Source of the DNA: Alphaproteobacteria bacterium
GTDB lineage: Bacteria; Pseudomonadota; Alphaproteobacteria; UBA1280; UBA12223
Direction: 5' to 3'
DNA: 8,521 nucleotides
Assembly: GCA_003450915.1 (NCBI GenBank)
Contig: DMEM01000138.1
Span: forward strand, 1-8,521
A program made the translations under genes and the position numbers. Shown here piece after piece: positions 1 through 6,265 of this stretch. Numbering within the stretch: the stretch's first letter is position 1; the number at the start of each line of letters is the position of its first letter. The notes under the pieces were generated by a model, which saw only the letters and a list, made by a program, of their open reading frames with translations, was not told the DNA's origin and ran no database searches.

Positions 1-428
1 ATACCGGATGTTACAACATATCCTCTTTTAGCTAAAGTCCCTGCCATTTTGCGAGTTAGCTTAACTCCAAGCGGGCTAACTGATCGTGCACCGACTATCG
101 CCACCTGCTTTCTTTTAAGCAATGAGATATCACCTATACAGCTTAATACAATTGGATTATCAGCAATAAATTTTAATTGATCAGGATAAACATCGTCTTC
201 TTCAAATAAAAATTGACCACCTAGACTTTCTAGTAGGTCAATTTCTTGTTTAATTTCTTTTTGTGAAGCTAATTTTATTTTTCTTTTTAGCTTTGAGTTT
301 ATTTCAGCTATATTTGCTAACACATTTTCAACACTAGAATATTTTTCAAGCAACTTACGTAATGTTGCATTACCGATATTTTCTGATCGAACTAATCTTA
401 ATAAATTAAATTGAGCTTGCGTTAACAT
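1..428 (-). CDS. dprA: DNA-processing protein DprA (Smf), N-terminal part, cut by window edge
   Basis: Reading leftward from an ATG at 428, 142 codons stay open to the window edge, so the 3' part lies outside. DprA is a cytoplasmic protein that binds incoming single-stranded DNA during natural transformation and loads RecA on it. Residues about 14-40 (ENIGNATLRKLLEKY) look like the N-terminal helix-hairpin-helix/SAM-like region. Residues 79-100 give the YPDQL...NPIVL...GD segment that precedes the Rossmann fold. Residues 109-142 are the start of that fold, with VAIVGAR followed by SPLG, where the family usually has S-x-Y-G, so a Leu replaces the Tyr. An AAGGAT Shine-Dalgarno site precedes the ATG. 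It lies 38 bp downstream of ruvX on the same strand and is probably cotranscribed with it. The family call is firm; whether this cell is naturally transformable cannot be judged here. Confidence 0.92.
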   Translation of the reverse strand, partial: MLTQAQFNLLRLVRSENIGNATLRKLLEKYSSVENVLANIAEINSKLKRKIKLASQKEIKQEIDLLESLGGQFLFEEDDVYPDQLKFIADNPIVLSCIGDISLLKRKQVAIVGARSVSPLGVKLTRKMAGTLAKRGYVVTSG

Positions 429-466
429 TTTTTATCCTTTTTATATCTTACACCTATTAGTTGATA

Positions 467-913
467 TTATAAACTTTCTAATAAATTTTGCAAGATAAAA
501 CTAGCAGCAACTGAATCTAAATTTCTTTCTTTAGCTTTTTTACGACGCATACCTGTTGAAAGCATTGCCTCTTCAGCTTGTTTTGTTGAATAAGTTTCAT
601 CAAATAATAATACAGGCATTTCAAAGGTTGATTCTAAAGTATCTGCAAAGCTTTCAGCAGCATCGGTTGATGATGATTTTGATCCATCAGCATTAACAGG
701 CCAGCCAACAACAAAGCACTCAATAGTGTTTTCTTCAATATATTTTGCTATAATTTGCTTATCAACTTTCCACTTTGTTCGTCTAATTGTAGGATATGCT
801 GTTGCAATTGTTCTAAACTTATCGCAAATAGCGATTCCTAGGGTTTTCTTGCCTACGTCTAAACACAATATTTTTCCGCTACTTGGTAGCTGTTCTAGCT
901 TGCGAAATGGCAT
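467..913 (-). CDS. ruvX: RuvX/YqgF family putative pre-16S rRNA nuclease
   Basis: The 148-residue product has the RNase H-like fold of the YqgF/RuvX family, linked in bacteria to 16S rRNA 5'-end maturation and possibly Holliday-junction resolution. Visible motifs are LDVGKKTLGIAICD at about 18-31 (first catalytic Asp, D19), VVGWPVNADGS at 68-78, FDETYST at 104-110 (catalytic Glu, E106) and LDSVAASFIL at 132-141 (last Asp, D133). All three acidic catalytic positions are therefore present. Length is normal for the family. The ATG at 913 is preceded by AGGA at a rather long spacing of about 11 bases, suggesting modest translation. It is transcribed away from gatC and toward dprA. In alphaproteobacteria ruvX commonly neighbours gatCAB, which fits the context. 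Confidence 0.93.
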   Translation of the reverse strand: MPFRKLEQLPSSGKILCLDVGKKTLGIAICDKFRTIATAYPTIRRTKWKVDKQIIAKYIEENTIECFVVGWPVNADGSKSSSTDAAESFADTLESTFEMPVLLFDETYSTKQAEEAMLSTGMRRKKAKERNLDSVAASFILQNLLESL

Positions 914-964
914 AAATTATGGTATCCTATCTTAGTTTTTCAAATAATAATAAATTTTGTGCAT

Positions 965-980
965 GTTATTTTATAATAAC
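965..980. promoter_or_regulatory. Possible promoter/operator element in the divergent ruvX-gatC gap
   Basis: The 128-bp divergent gap holds GTTATT-TTAT-AATAAC, a perfect 6-bp inverted repeat with a 4-base centre. On the plus strand it contains TATAAT (972-977), a perfect -10 box, 65 bp before gatC; on the minus strand the same bases read TTATTATAAAA. No convincing -35 box is seen on either strand at 16-18 bp. A second, weaker -10-like TATAAC lies at 1013-1018. The gap must contain promoters for both operons, but which bases serve is uncertain. Confidence 0.3.
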
Positions 981-1041
981 CAGACATATCTTTATTGTTG
1001 CTTGATTCTAAATATAACACAGAAATAGGAAAAAATCTATT

Positions 1042-1335
1042 ATGAGTGAAGTTGATATAAAAACTGTAGAAAAACTTGCTCGATTAAGTCAATTAGACTT
1101 TAACGAGGAAGAAAAAGCAACTCTGCAAAATGAGTTCGGTAAAATTTTTGACTTTGTATCACAACTACAAGAAGTTGATACAGAAAATGTAGAAGGTATG
1201 ACTAGCGTTGTTAAAAATGCGTCTACACCACAAAGACAAGATAATCCTCAAAATCAGATTTCAAGAGATAATTTACAGAGCAATGCTCCATCAACAGAAA
1301 TGGGATTCTTTGTTGTTCCAAAAATTATGGACTAA
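1042..1335 (+). CDS. gatC: Asp/Glu-tRNA amidotransferase subunit C
   Basis: The 97-residue product is the small GatC subunit, which wraps around and stabilises GatA against GatB in the heterotrimeric amidotransferase. It starts with the family signature VEKLARLSQLDFNEEE at residues 9-24 and ends with the conserved NAPSTEMGFFVVPKIMD tail, the usual N-A-P ... F-F-V-V-P-K closing motif. Length matches the family (about 95-100). TAGGA lies 11 bases before the ATG, a slightly long spacing. It is the first gene of a plus-strand operon, followed after 33 bp by a HAD phosphatase gene and then gatA and gatB. Having GatCAB implies that Gln-tRNA and/or Asn-tRNA is made indirectly by amidating misacylated Glu-tRNA or Asp-tRNA. 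Confidence 0.95.
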   Translation: MSEVDIKTVEKLARLSQLDFNEEEKATLQNEFGKIFDFVSQLQEVDTENVEGMTSVVKNASTPQRQDNPQNQISRDNLQSNAPSTEMGFFVVPKIMD

Positions 1336-1368
1336 TTATAGATAAAATTTTAAAGAGGAAGCTAAATA

Positions 1369-2031
1369 ATGGCTAAAACAATTTTTCATTTTATGAGAGG
1401 CAAAAACATCAAAGCAGTTCTATTTGATATGGATGGAACTCTATTTGATTCTGAGATTGGATCTATTGAAATAATGAAAGATTTAGCATTAAAGCATCAC
1501 GGCATAAAATCTGAAATAACTTTTGAGGAACTAACAGGTTTAAATTACCCTGATAAACTTAAAAAGATCTTAGGTTTTGAAGATAAAGAACTTTTAGATA
1601 TTGCATTAATTGAAGGCTCTAAATTATATGCTGAAATTTCTCAGCCAATTAATGGGGTAAATGAATGCCTAAACAAACTAAGAGCACAAGGTTTAAAGCT
1701 TGCAGTTTGTACAAATGGAAATATCGACCTATCAAAACCTGTTTTTGATAAAGTTGATGTTGAGATGGACCTTTATCAAGGTACTGCAGGTGGTTTAAAG
1801 AAAAAGCCAGAGCCGGATGTTTTTAAAGCAGCCTTAAAAGAATTTAAAATTAAACCTGAAGAAGCACTTGTTGCTGAAGATAGTTTAATTGGAGTTTCAG
1901 CAGCGTTAGCCGCAGGCATTCCTCAAGATAATATTTTAATTTTCGATTCTGCAGATTTACACGAAGATTCTGAAACAAGATTTACTAGTTGGGTTGAGTT
2001 TTTAGAAGACGAACGTGCAGAAACAAGATAA
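1369..2031 (+). CDS. HAD-superfamily phosphatase (subfamily IA, beta-phosphoglucomutase/phosphoglycolate phosphatase-like)
   Basis: The 220-residue product shows all four HAD motifs. Motif I is FDMDGTLFDSE with nucleophile D20 and acid/base D22. Motif II is VCTNG with T115. Motif III is the Lys in KKKPEPD at about K146. Motif IV is AEDS with E170 and D171. The roughly 70 residues after motif I (30-95) form a helical C1 cap, which places it in subfamily IA, whose members hydrolyse small phosphorylated metabolites. The substrate cannot be read from sequence. GAGG sits about 9 bases before the ATG at 1369; an internal ATG at 1393 (Met9) would also keep every motif but has no comparable site. It lies between gatC and gatA, 33 bp after gatC and 71 bp before gatA, and is probably cotranscribed. 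It is not a standard Gat partner, so any link to tRNA amidation is speculative. Confidence 0.88.
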   Translation: MAKTIFHFMRGKNIKAVLFDMDGTLFDSEIGSIEIMKDLALKHHGIKSEITFEELTGLNYPDKLKKILGFEDKELLDIALIEGSKLYAEISQPINGVNECLNKLRAQGLKLAVCTNGNIDLSKPVFDKVDVEMDLYQGTAGGLKKKPEPDVFKAALKEFKIKPEEALVAEDSLIGVSAALAAGIPQDNILIFDSADLHEDSETRFTSWVEFLEDERAETR

Positions 2032-2102
2032 AAAAAGAAATTTAAAGAAAAAATCTTTTAGCTAAAAATTGCTTAAAGGTAAATTTTAAAAGGAAAAAAG
2101 AA

Positions 2103-3545
2103 ATGAACGACATTTTAAAACTAACTATCACAGAGCTTATCGAGAAATTAAAAACTCGTGAACTACGTTCTGTTGATGTAACAAAAGCAGCATTAGAAAG
2201 AATCAAAGAAAGAAATGATTCTATTAATGCATACATCACTATTTGTGAAGAGACAGCTCTTAAACAAGCTGAAATTTCAGACCAGAAACTAGATGATGGT
2301 GAAGCTGGCATGCTTGAAGGTGTTCCTTTAGGTATTAAAGACCTATTTTGTACTAAAGGAATTAAAACAACTGCAGCTTCAAAAATGCTAGCAGACTTTA
2401 TCCCTCCTTATGAATCTACAGTTACACAAAACCTACTTGATGAAGGAGCAATCTTCTTAGGTAAATTAAACATGGACCAATTCGCTATGGGTGGTTCAGG
2501 TGAAACTTCTGCTTTTGGTGATACAATCAACCCAATTAAAGAAGAAGAAAAACTAACTGCTGGTGGTTCATCATCAGGTTCTGCAGCTGCTTTAGCTGAC
2601 TTTCAGTGCTTTGGTGCAACTGGTTCTGATACAGGTGGTTCAGTAAGACAACCTGCTTCATTTACTAACACAGTTGGTTTCCGTCCTACATATGGTAGAT
2701 GTTCAAGATTTGGTATGGTTTCATTTGCATCAAGCTTAGACCAGGCTGGTTTCATGGCTCGTTCAGTTGAAGATACTGCACTAATGTTTAGAGCAGCATC
2801 AGGTTTTGATGAAAAAGATTCTACATCAGCAGATGTTGCTGTTGAAGCATACGATGAAATTATTAACGACCTAGAAGTTAAGGGCCTAAAAATTGGTTTA
2901 CCAAAAGAATATTTCGTTGATGGTGTTGATCAAAAAGTTAAAGATGTTATTAATGCTAAAGTTGAGCAATTTAAAGCAGCAGGTGCTGAAATTGTTGAAA
3001 TTAGCCTACCTCACACAAAATATGCAGTTCCAACTTATTATATCGTAGCTCCAGCTGAAGCTGCAGCTAACCTATCAAGATATGATGGCATGAGATACGG
3101 CTTAAGAGTTGAAGGCGAAAACCTAAGTGACACTTACGCTAAATCACGTTCAGCTGGTTTCGGCTGGGAAGTAAAACGTAGAATCATGGTTGGTAACTAT
3201 GTTCTATCATCTGGTTATTATGATGCTTACTATTCAAAAGCTCAAAAAGTTAGAAGCTTACTTTCTTTAGACTTTGAAAAAGCATTTGAACAAGTTGACG
3301 TTATTTTTGCTCCAACAACTCCAGAGCTACCATTTGAATTAGGCGGTAAGATCGATGACCCTATTGCGATGTACCTATGTGATATCTTCACTGTATCATC
3401 AGCATTAGCTGGTATTCCATGTATTTCAGTTCCTGCGGGATTCACTCCTGAAGGTCTACCTGTTGGTTTACAAATTTTAGGTAAAGCATTCGATGATGCA
3501 AAAGTATTACAAGCAGCTAAAAAAGCTGAAGATATGAACAAGTAA
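2103..3545 (+). CDS. gatA: Asp/Glu-tRNA amidotransferase subunit A (glutaminase subunit)
   Basis: The 480-residue product is the amidase-signature subunit that hydrolyses glutamine and sends ammonia through a tunnel to GatB. The Ser-cisSer-Lys catalytic triad is visible: K79 in PLGIKDLF, S156 in the AGGSSSGS loop and nucleophile S180 in GSDTGGSVRQPA. The 24-residue gap between the two serines is as expected for GatA. GRCSRFGMVSFASSLDQ (about 199-215) is the usual GatA-specific segment after the signature, and the C-terminal GIPCISVPAGF...GLPVGLQI block is also typical. Length is normal (about 480-490). AAGGA lies before the ATG with an A-rich spacer. gatB begins 13 bp after the stop, so the two subunits are coordinately made. 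Confidence 0.97.
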   Translation: MNDILKLTITELIEKLKTRELRSVDVTKAALERIKERNDSINAYITICEETALKQAEISDQKLDDGEAGMLEGVPLGIKDLFCTKGIKTTAASKMLADFIPPYESTVTQNLLDEGAIFLGKLNMDQFAMGGSGETSAFGDTINPIKEEEKLTAGGSSSGSAAALADFQCFGATGSDTGGSVRQPASFTNTVGFRPTYGRCSRFGMVSFASSLDQAGFMARSVEDTALMFRAASGFDEKDSTSADVAVEAYDEIINDLEVKGLKIGLPKEYFVDGVDQKVKDVINAKVEQFKAAGAEIVEISLPHTKYAVPTYYIVAPAEAAANLSRYDGMRYGLRVEGENLSDTYAKSRSAGFGWEVKRRIMVGNYVLSSGYYDAYYSKAQKVRSLLSLDFEKAFEQVDVIFAPTTPELPFELGGKIDDPIAMYLCDIFTVSSALAGIPCISVPAGFTPEGLPVGLQILGKAFDDAKVLQAAKKAEDMNK

Positions 3546-3558
3546 GAGGAATTTCAAA

Positions 3559-5013
3559 ATGACATTATACAATAAAGATTATGAAATTGTTATGGGCCTT
3601 GAGATTCATGCTCAGCTTAAAACAAAAACAAAACTATTCTCAACTTCAATAGCTAACTTTGGTGCAGAGCCAAACACTCAAGCAAACGCAGTTGATTTAG
3701 CAATGCCTGGCATGCTACCAGTATTAAACACAGAAGCTGTTACTTCTGCTATTAAATTTGGTCTAGCTATTAATGCTGAAATCGCTCCAGTATCAGTATT
3801 TTCTAGAAAAAACTACTTCTACCCTGACTTACCAAAAGGTTACCAAATTTCACAGTTTGACTTACCTACTGTTGGCAAAGGTGTGCTAGATGTTACTTTA
3901 GAAGATGGTTCTACAAAAACTATCCGTATTGAAAGAGCTCATTTAGAAGAAGACGCTGGTAAATCAGTACATGACTTAGGCTCAAATAGTGTATCACATG
4001 TTGACTTAAACAGAGCTGGCGTTCCATTATTAGAGATTGTTTCATTCCCTGATTTTAGAACACCTGAAGAAGTTGCAGCTTACGTTAAAAAACTAAGAGC
4101 TATTGTTCAGTATATTGATATTTGTGATGGTGATATGTCTCAAGGTTCAATGCGTTGTGACGTTAACGTTTCTGTTCGTAAAAAAGGAGAACACAAACTA
4201 GGTACTCGTCGTGAAATTAAAAACGTTAACTCTATTAAAAACATCATTAAAGCGATTACTTATGAAGCAAACCACCAAGTTGACATTATTGAAAACGGTG
4301 GCGAAGTTCAACAAGAAACAATTCTATGGGATCCAGATGCAGGCGTAACAAGATCAATGAGATCAAAAGAAGATGCTCATGATTACCGTTATTTCCCAGA
4401 CCCTGATATTTTACCATTAAGAATTTCAGATGAAAGAATTGAAGCTATTAAAGCAACAATGCCAGAACTACCTGAGCAAAAGAAAGCTCGTTTAATGGCT
4501 GACTATGAATTATCTGCTTATGACGCTGAAGTTATTACATCAAGCAAAGAAACTGCAGATTTCTATGAAGAAGTTCTTGAAGCTGGTAAAGATGCTAAAC
4601 TATGTGCTAACTGGTTAATCGTTGAACTATTTGCTATTTTAAACAAGCAAGACTTAGAATTACACGAAACTCCTGTTTCTGCTAAACAGTTAGGTGAGCT
4701 AGTAGGTTTAATCGTTGATAAGACTATTTCAGGTAAAATTGCTAAAACAGTATTTGAAGAAATGGTTGCTACATCAAAAGATCCTAAAGTTATCGTTGAA
4801 GAAAAAGGTCTGGTTCAAATTACAGATACTTCTGCAATTGAACCAATTATTGATGAAGTTATTGCTTCAGATCTTGGTCAAGCTAATGCTGAGAAATTCA
4901 GAAACGGTGCTGATAGAATCTTAGGTTGGTTCGTTGGCCAAGTTATGCAAAAAACTCAAGGTAAAGCAAACCCAGCAATGGTTAATGAAATCTTAAAAGA
5001 AAAACTAAAATAA
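3559..5013 (+). CDS. gatB: Asp/Glu-tRNA amidotransferase subunit B (tRNA-binding kinase/amidase subunit)
   Basis: The 484-residue product is the subunit that binds misacylated tRNA, phosphorylates the Glu/Asp side chain with ATP and amidates it. Family landmarks in order are MGLEIHAQLKTKTKLFS at 12-28 (E15, H17), the FYPDLPKGYQISQ block at 87-99, HLEEDAGK at 128-135, DLNRAGVPLLEIVS at 149-162, the QGSMRCDVNVSVR segment near 195-207, EIKNVNS shortly after, and DYRYFPDPD at 275-283. The C-terminal 150 residues are the helical YqeY-like tail domain that touches the tRNA elbow. GAGGA precedes the ATG. The gene is followed by a strong terminator and closes the operon. Length is typical (475-500) and nothing essential appears missing. 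Confidence 0.97.
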   Translation: MTLYNKDYEIVMGLEIHAQLKTKTKLFSTSIANFGAEPNTQANAVDLAMPGMLPVLNTEAVTSAIKFGLAINAEIAPVSVFSRKNYFYPDLPKGYQISQFDLPTVGKGVLDVTLEDGSTKTIRIERAHLEEDAGKSVHDLGSNSVSHVDLNRAGVPLLEIVSFPDFRTPEEVAAYVKKLRAIVQYIDICDGDMSQGSMRCDVNVSVRKKGEHKLGTRREIKNVNSIKNIIKAITYEANHQVDIIENGGEVQQETILWDPDAGVTRSMRSKEDAHDYRYFPDPDILPLRISDERIEAIKATMPELPEQKKARLMADYELSAYDAEVITSSKETADFYEEVLEAGKDAKLCANWLIVELFAILNKQDLELHETPVSAKQLGELVGLIVDKTISGKIAKTVFEEMVATSKDPKVIVEEKGLVQITDTSAIEPIIDEVIASDLGQANAEKFRNGADRILGWFVGQVMQKTQGKANPAMVNEILKEKLK

Positions 5014-5030
5014 TAGTTTTAGACATAATA

Positions 5031-5057
5031 AAAAAACCCAGCTAATGCTGGGTTTTT
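5031..5057. terminator. Bidirectional rho-independent terminator after gatB
   Basis: CCCAGC (5037-5042) and GCTGGG (5047-5052) form a perfect 6-bp GC-rich stem with loop TAAT, extended by five A-T pairs. On the plus strand it ends in TTTTTG and stops the gat operon; on the minus strand it ends in TTTTTT and can stop the small-gene operon that finishes at 5082. Confidence 0.93.
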
Positions 5058-5081
5058 GTCGATATTTAAGAGAGCTAGACA

Positions 5082-5288
5082 TTAGAATAACTTTCCATCA
5101 ATAAAATGAGGCATCTTATGCAGGCCTAAAAACTGCTTAGATGTATCTACCACTAGACCTTGATCATCAGCAGCGTCTTTTAGCTCTGATTCTAAACAGC
5201 TTAGCCCTCCGCAAAGAACTTTACCGTTATCAATCAAGGCTGTTGACTTGCCCTTTAATACTGCATAGATAATACTCTGTACTACCAT
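5082..5288 (-). CDS. Small protein of unknown function, GLSC-core family copy 1 (third gene of small operon)
   Basis: This 68-residue product is not recognised. It has no clear membrane helix or signal peptide. Residues 23-47 carry the core KVLCGGLSCLESELKDAADDQ followed by G-L-V-V, which aligns without gaps to residues 26-50 of the upstream neighbour; V, GLSC, E, L, A, G and V are shared. Two Cys (C26, C31) lie in the core. It begins with an ATG preceded by AAGGAG at 5-base spacing. That site overlaps the stop codon of the preceding gene (9-bp gap), so translation is probably coupled. It ends just before the bidirectional terminator. The excellent ribosome site, tight packing and shared core with a neighbour make it a real gene; its function is unknown. 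Confidence 0.7.
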   Translation of the reverse strand: MVVQSIIYAVLKGKSTALIDNGKVLCGGLSCLESELKDAADDQGLVVDTSKQFLGLHKMPHFIDGKLF

Positions 5289-5297
5289 TCTAACTCC

Positions 5298-5507
5298 TTA
5301 GCTAATAGAATTTTCTCTGATATTAATGTAGTTTACATTTTTGTGAGTCTTCCGTTCAACTTGAAAGCCATTAGCTTTAGCCGTTGGCACCAGGTACTTT
5401 TCTGAACAACTCAAACCGTCGAACATTACTTCATCTTCATGAACAACCCCGTAGCCTGGTAAACGACTAAGAGCTTGAATCATGAGATTTATACGCGTTT
5501 TCAGCAT
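5298..5507 (-). CDS. Small protein of unknown function, GLSC-core family copy 2 (second gene of small operon)
   Basis: This 69-residue product is not recognised. Its core EVMFDGLSCSEKYLVPTAKA then N-G-F-Q-V (residues 26-50) matches the following gene's residues 23-47, which suggests an old tandem duplication. The pattern is V-x-x-x-G-L-S-C-x-E-x2-L-x3-A-x3-G-x2-V. The N-terminal 20 residues are basic and amphipathic-looking (MLKTRINLMIQALSRL); the C-terminal 15 are polar. It has one Cys (C34), the one conserved between the two copies. The ATG is preceded by AAGGAG at 7-base spacing, an excellent site, and sits 18 bp after the first gene of the operon. Hand-counted G+C over 5281-5520 is about 38%, a little above the 33-35% of sampled gat and flagellar stretches. 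That is weak support for separate origin. Confidence 0.7.
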   Translation of the reverse strand: MLKTRINLMIQALSRLPGYGVVHEDEVMFDGLSCSEKYLVPTAKANGFQVERKTHKNVNYINIRENSIS

Positions 5508-5525
5508 AATAACACTCCTTTTAAG

Positions 5526-5732
5526 TTAGACTAAACGTCGACTGCCATTTAATGCAATGCTACAGTCGGTAGCTTTAAGCTCACCATTAGGTGTTCTAAC
5601 CAAATAAAGACAGTAGATTCGAATCAAATGAATCAAATCACTGTACGAGCATAACTCGCCATTGATTGTCGCTTGACGGCTACCTTTATTTTTTATTTTT
5701 GCTTGCATTAAATCTGACGCATTCAGTTGCAT
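5526..5732 (-). CDS. Small basic protein of unknown function (first gene of small operon)
   Basis: This 68-residue product is not recognised. The start is placed at the ATG at 5732 because AAGGG lies 7 bases before it; an in-frame ATG two codons earlier (5738) would leave almost no spacing. The product is basic (nine Lys/Arg against five Asp/Glu), has three Cys (C28, C41, C57) and a hydrophobic helix-like middle (LIHLIRIYCLYLV, about 33-45) that is short and interrupted for a membrane helix. It lacks the GLSC core of its two neighbours. It lies about 100 bp downstream of the predicted transcription start. It could be a small nucleic-acid-binding or regulatory protein, but nothing identifies a family. 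Confidence 0.62.
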   Translation of the reverse strand: MQLNASDLMQAKIKNKGSRQATINGELCSYSDLIHLIRIYCLYLVRTPNGELKATDCSIALNGSRRLV

Positions 5733-5810
5733 AGGCATTCCCTTACAATAATTGAACCATAATTAGCAAAGCTAAATTTTATTTTTTAAAACATTACGCT
5801 ACAACCTAAA

Positions 5811-5858
5811 TAAATAGGTAAATAAATTATGTAAGAATAGTATAGTAATACCTATTTA
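5811..5858. repeat. Perfect 10-bp inverted repeat straddling the small-operon start site (putative operator pair)
   Basis: TAAATAGGTA at 5811-5820 is the exact reverse complement of TACCTATTTA at 5849-5858, 28 bp apart. One copy lies inside the -35/-10 spacer and the other about 12-21 bp past the predicted start. The second copy is itself part of ACCTA-N6-TAGGT (5804-5819). This placement is typical of repressor sites, but no regulator gene is visible nearby. Confidence 0.5.
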
Positions 5859-5867
5859 GTTTATCAA
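5839..5867 (-). promoter_or_regulatory. Sigma-70-type promoter for the small-protein operon
   Basis: On the minus strand TTGATA (5867-5862) is followed after exactly 17 bp by TATACT (5844-5839): five of six consensus bases in each box at ideal spacing. Transcription should start near 5832, giving a leader of about 100 nt before the first small gene. It lies between the terminator of the upstream gene and the operon. Confidence 0.65.
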
Positions 5868-5881
5868 GCTTTTTAGACAAT

Positions 5882-5917
5882 AAAAAAGCTCTGAACATAC
5901 AATCAGAGCTTTTTTTT
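5882..5917. terminator. Rho-independent terminator after the 71-residue small gene
   Basis: GCTCTGA (5888-5894) and TCAGAGC (5903-5909) form a perfect 7-bp stem with an 8-base loop, lengthened by A-T pairs. Read on the minus strand it starts 8 bp after the stop codon at 5926 and ends in a run of six T. The opposite strand has a run of eight T, so it may act both ways, though no plus-strand gene needs it. Confidence 0.85.
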
Positions 5918-5925
5918 ACGGGCTA

Positions 5926-6141
5926 TTAATCGAACTTGATATTATATGACCCAATTTTATTATTTTCGTTCGATATTAAGCCACTAGGACTATCATCATT
6001 CTCGTTAATGACGCGATTTAACAGGTCCAAATCGCAATCGTGCTCCCCACAGCTTACGAGACGCCCTATACACCAAGCTTTTTTGCCTTTTTTTAACAAG
6101 CTATAAACAGACTTAGCGTCTTTCATCTTTTCGGTAAACAT
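5926..6141 (-). CDS. Small protein of unknown function, separate transcription unit
   Basis: This 71-residue product is not recognised. The ATG at 6141 is chosen because GGAGG lies 6 bases before it; the longer reading would need a TTG start with no site. The N-terminal 22 residues are Lys-rich (MFTEKMKDAKSVYSLLKKGK). The middle has three Cys spaced C24-x6-C31-x4-C36 with H34 between the last two, a layout that could bind a metal but matches no motif I can name. The C-terminal 30 residues are Asn/Asp/Ser-rich and probably flexible. It has its own terminator and is thus separate from the three-gene operon downstream. A 13-base near-palindrome AAGATA-C-TATCTT (6173-6185) lies about 32 bp upstream and may be regulatory. 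Confidence 0.65.
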   Translation of the reverse strand: MFTEKMKDAKSVYSLLKKGKKAWCIGRLVSCGEHDCDLDLLNRVINENDDSPSGLISNENNKIGSYNIKFD

Positions 6142-6223
6142 AACATACCTCCGCCCACACAAGGGGATTGTAAAGATACTATCTTATATTTAATGGTATA
6201 ATTTTTTTCCTGACATTTCAAAT

Positions 6224-6249
6224 AAAAAAGCTGGCTATATGCCAACTTT
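6224..6249 (-). terminator. Terminator of the flagellar operon
   Basis: On the minus strand AAAGTTGGC and GCCAGCTTT pair over 9 bp (one G-T wobble) around loop ATATA and run into six T, 17 bp past the prepilin-like gene's stop at 6266. It closes the flgB-flgC-fliE-prepilin unit. Confidence 0.82.
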
Positions 6250-6265
6250 CCCACTAATAGTAACT

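Noticed and set aside
726..935. Open frame antisense to ruvX
   Set aside because: ruvX has all catalytic motifs on the other strand; this frame has no family features or ribosome site.
2056..2067. TTTTAGCTAAAA palindrome between the HAD gene and gatA
   Set aside because: Twelve bases of AT-rich symmetry with no loop; similar TTAGCTAA strings occur elsewhere in the window, so it is likely chance.
2042..2311. Open frame antisense to the 5' end of gatA
   Set aside because: It overlaps the strongly supported gatA coding sequence, shows low-complexity Ser/Phe content typical of antisense frames and has no ribosome site.
3242..3541. Open frame antisense to the 3' end of gatA
   Set aside because: It lies wholly within gatA and its composition is what the complementary strand of that gene would give.
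4715..4924. Open frame in another phase within gatB
   Set aside because: Leu/Lys-rich translation of an AT-rich gene in the wrong phase; the gatB frame is unmistakable.
5388..5402. TGGCAC followed by CAGGTACTT on the plus strand as a second sigma-54 site
   Set aside because: The -12 TTGC element is missing and the site lies inside a coding gene on the opposite strand.
5526..5732. Homology of the first small-operon product to the GLSC-core pair
   Set aside because: Only a faint N-G-x-L-C similarity is seen and the GLSC-x-E core is absent, so a third family copy is not supported.
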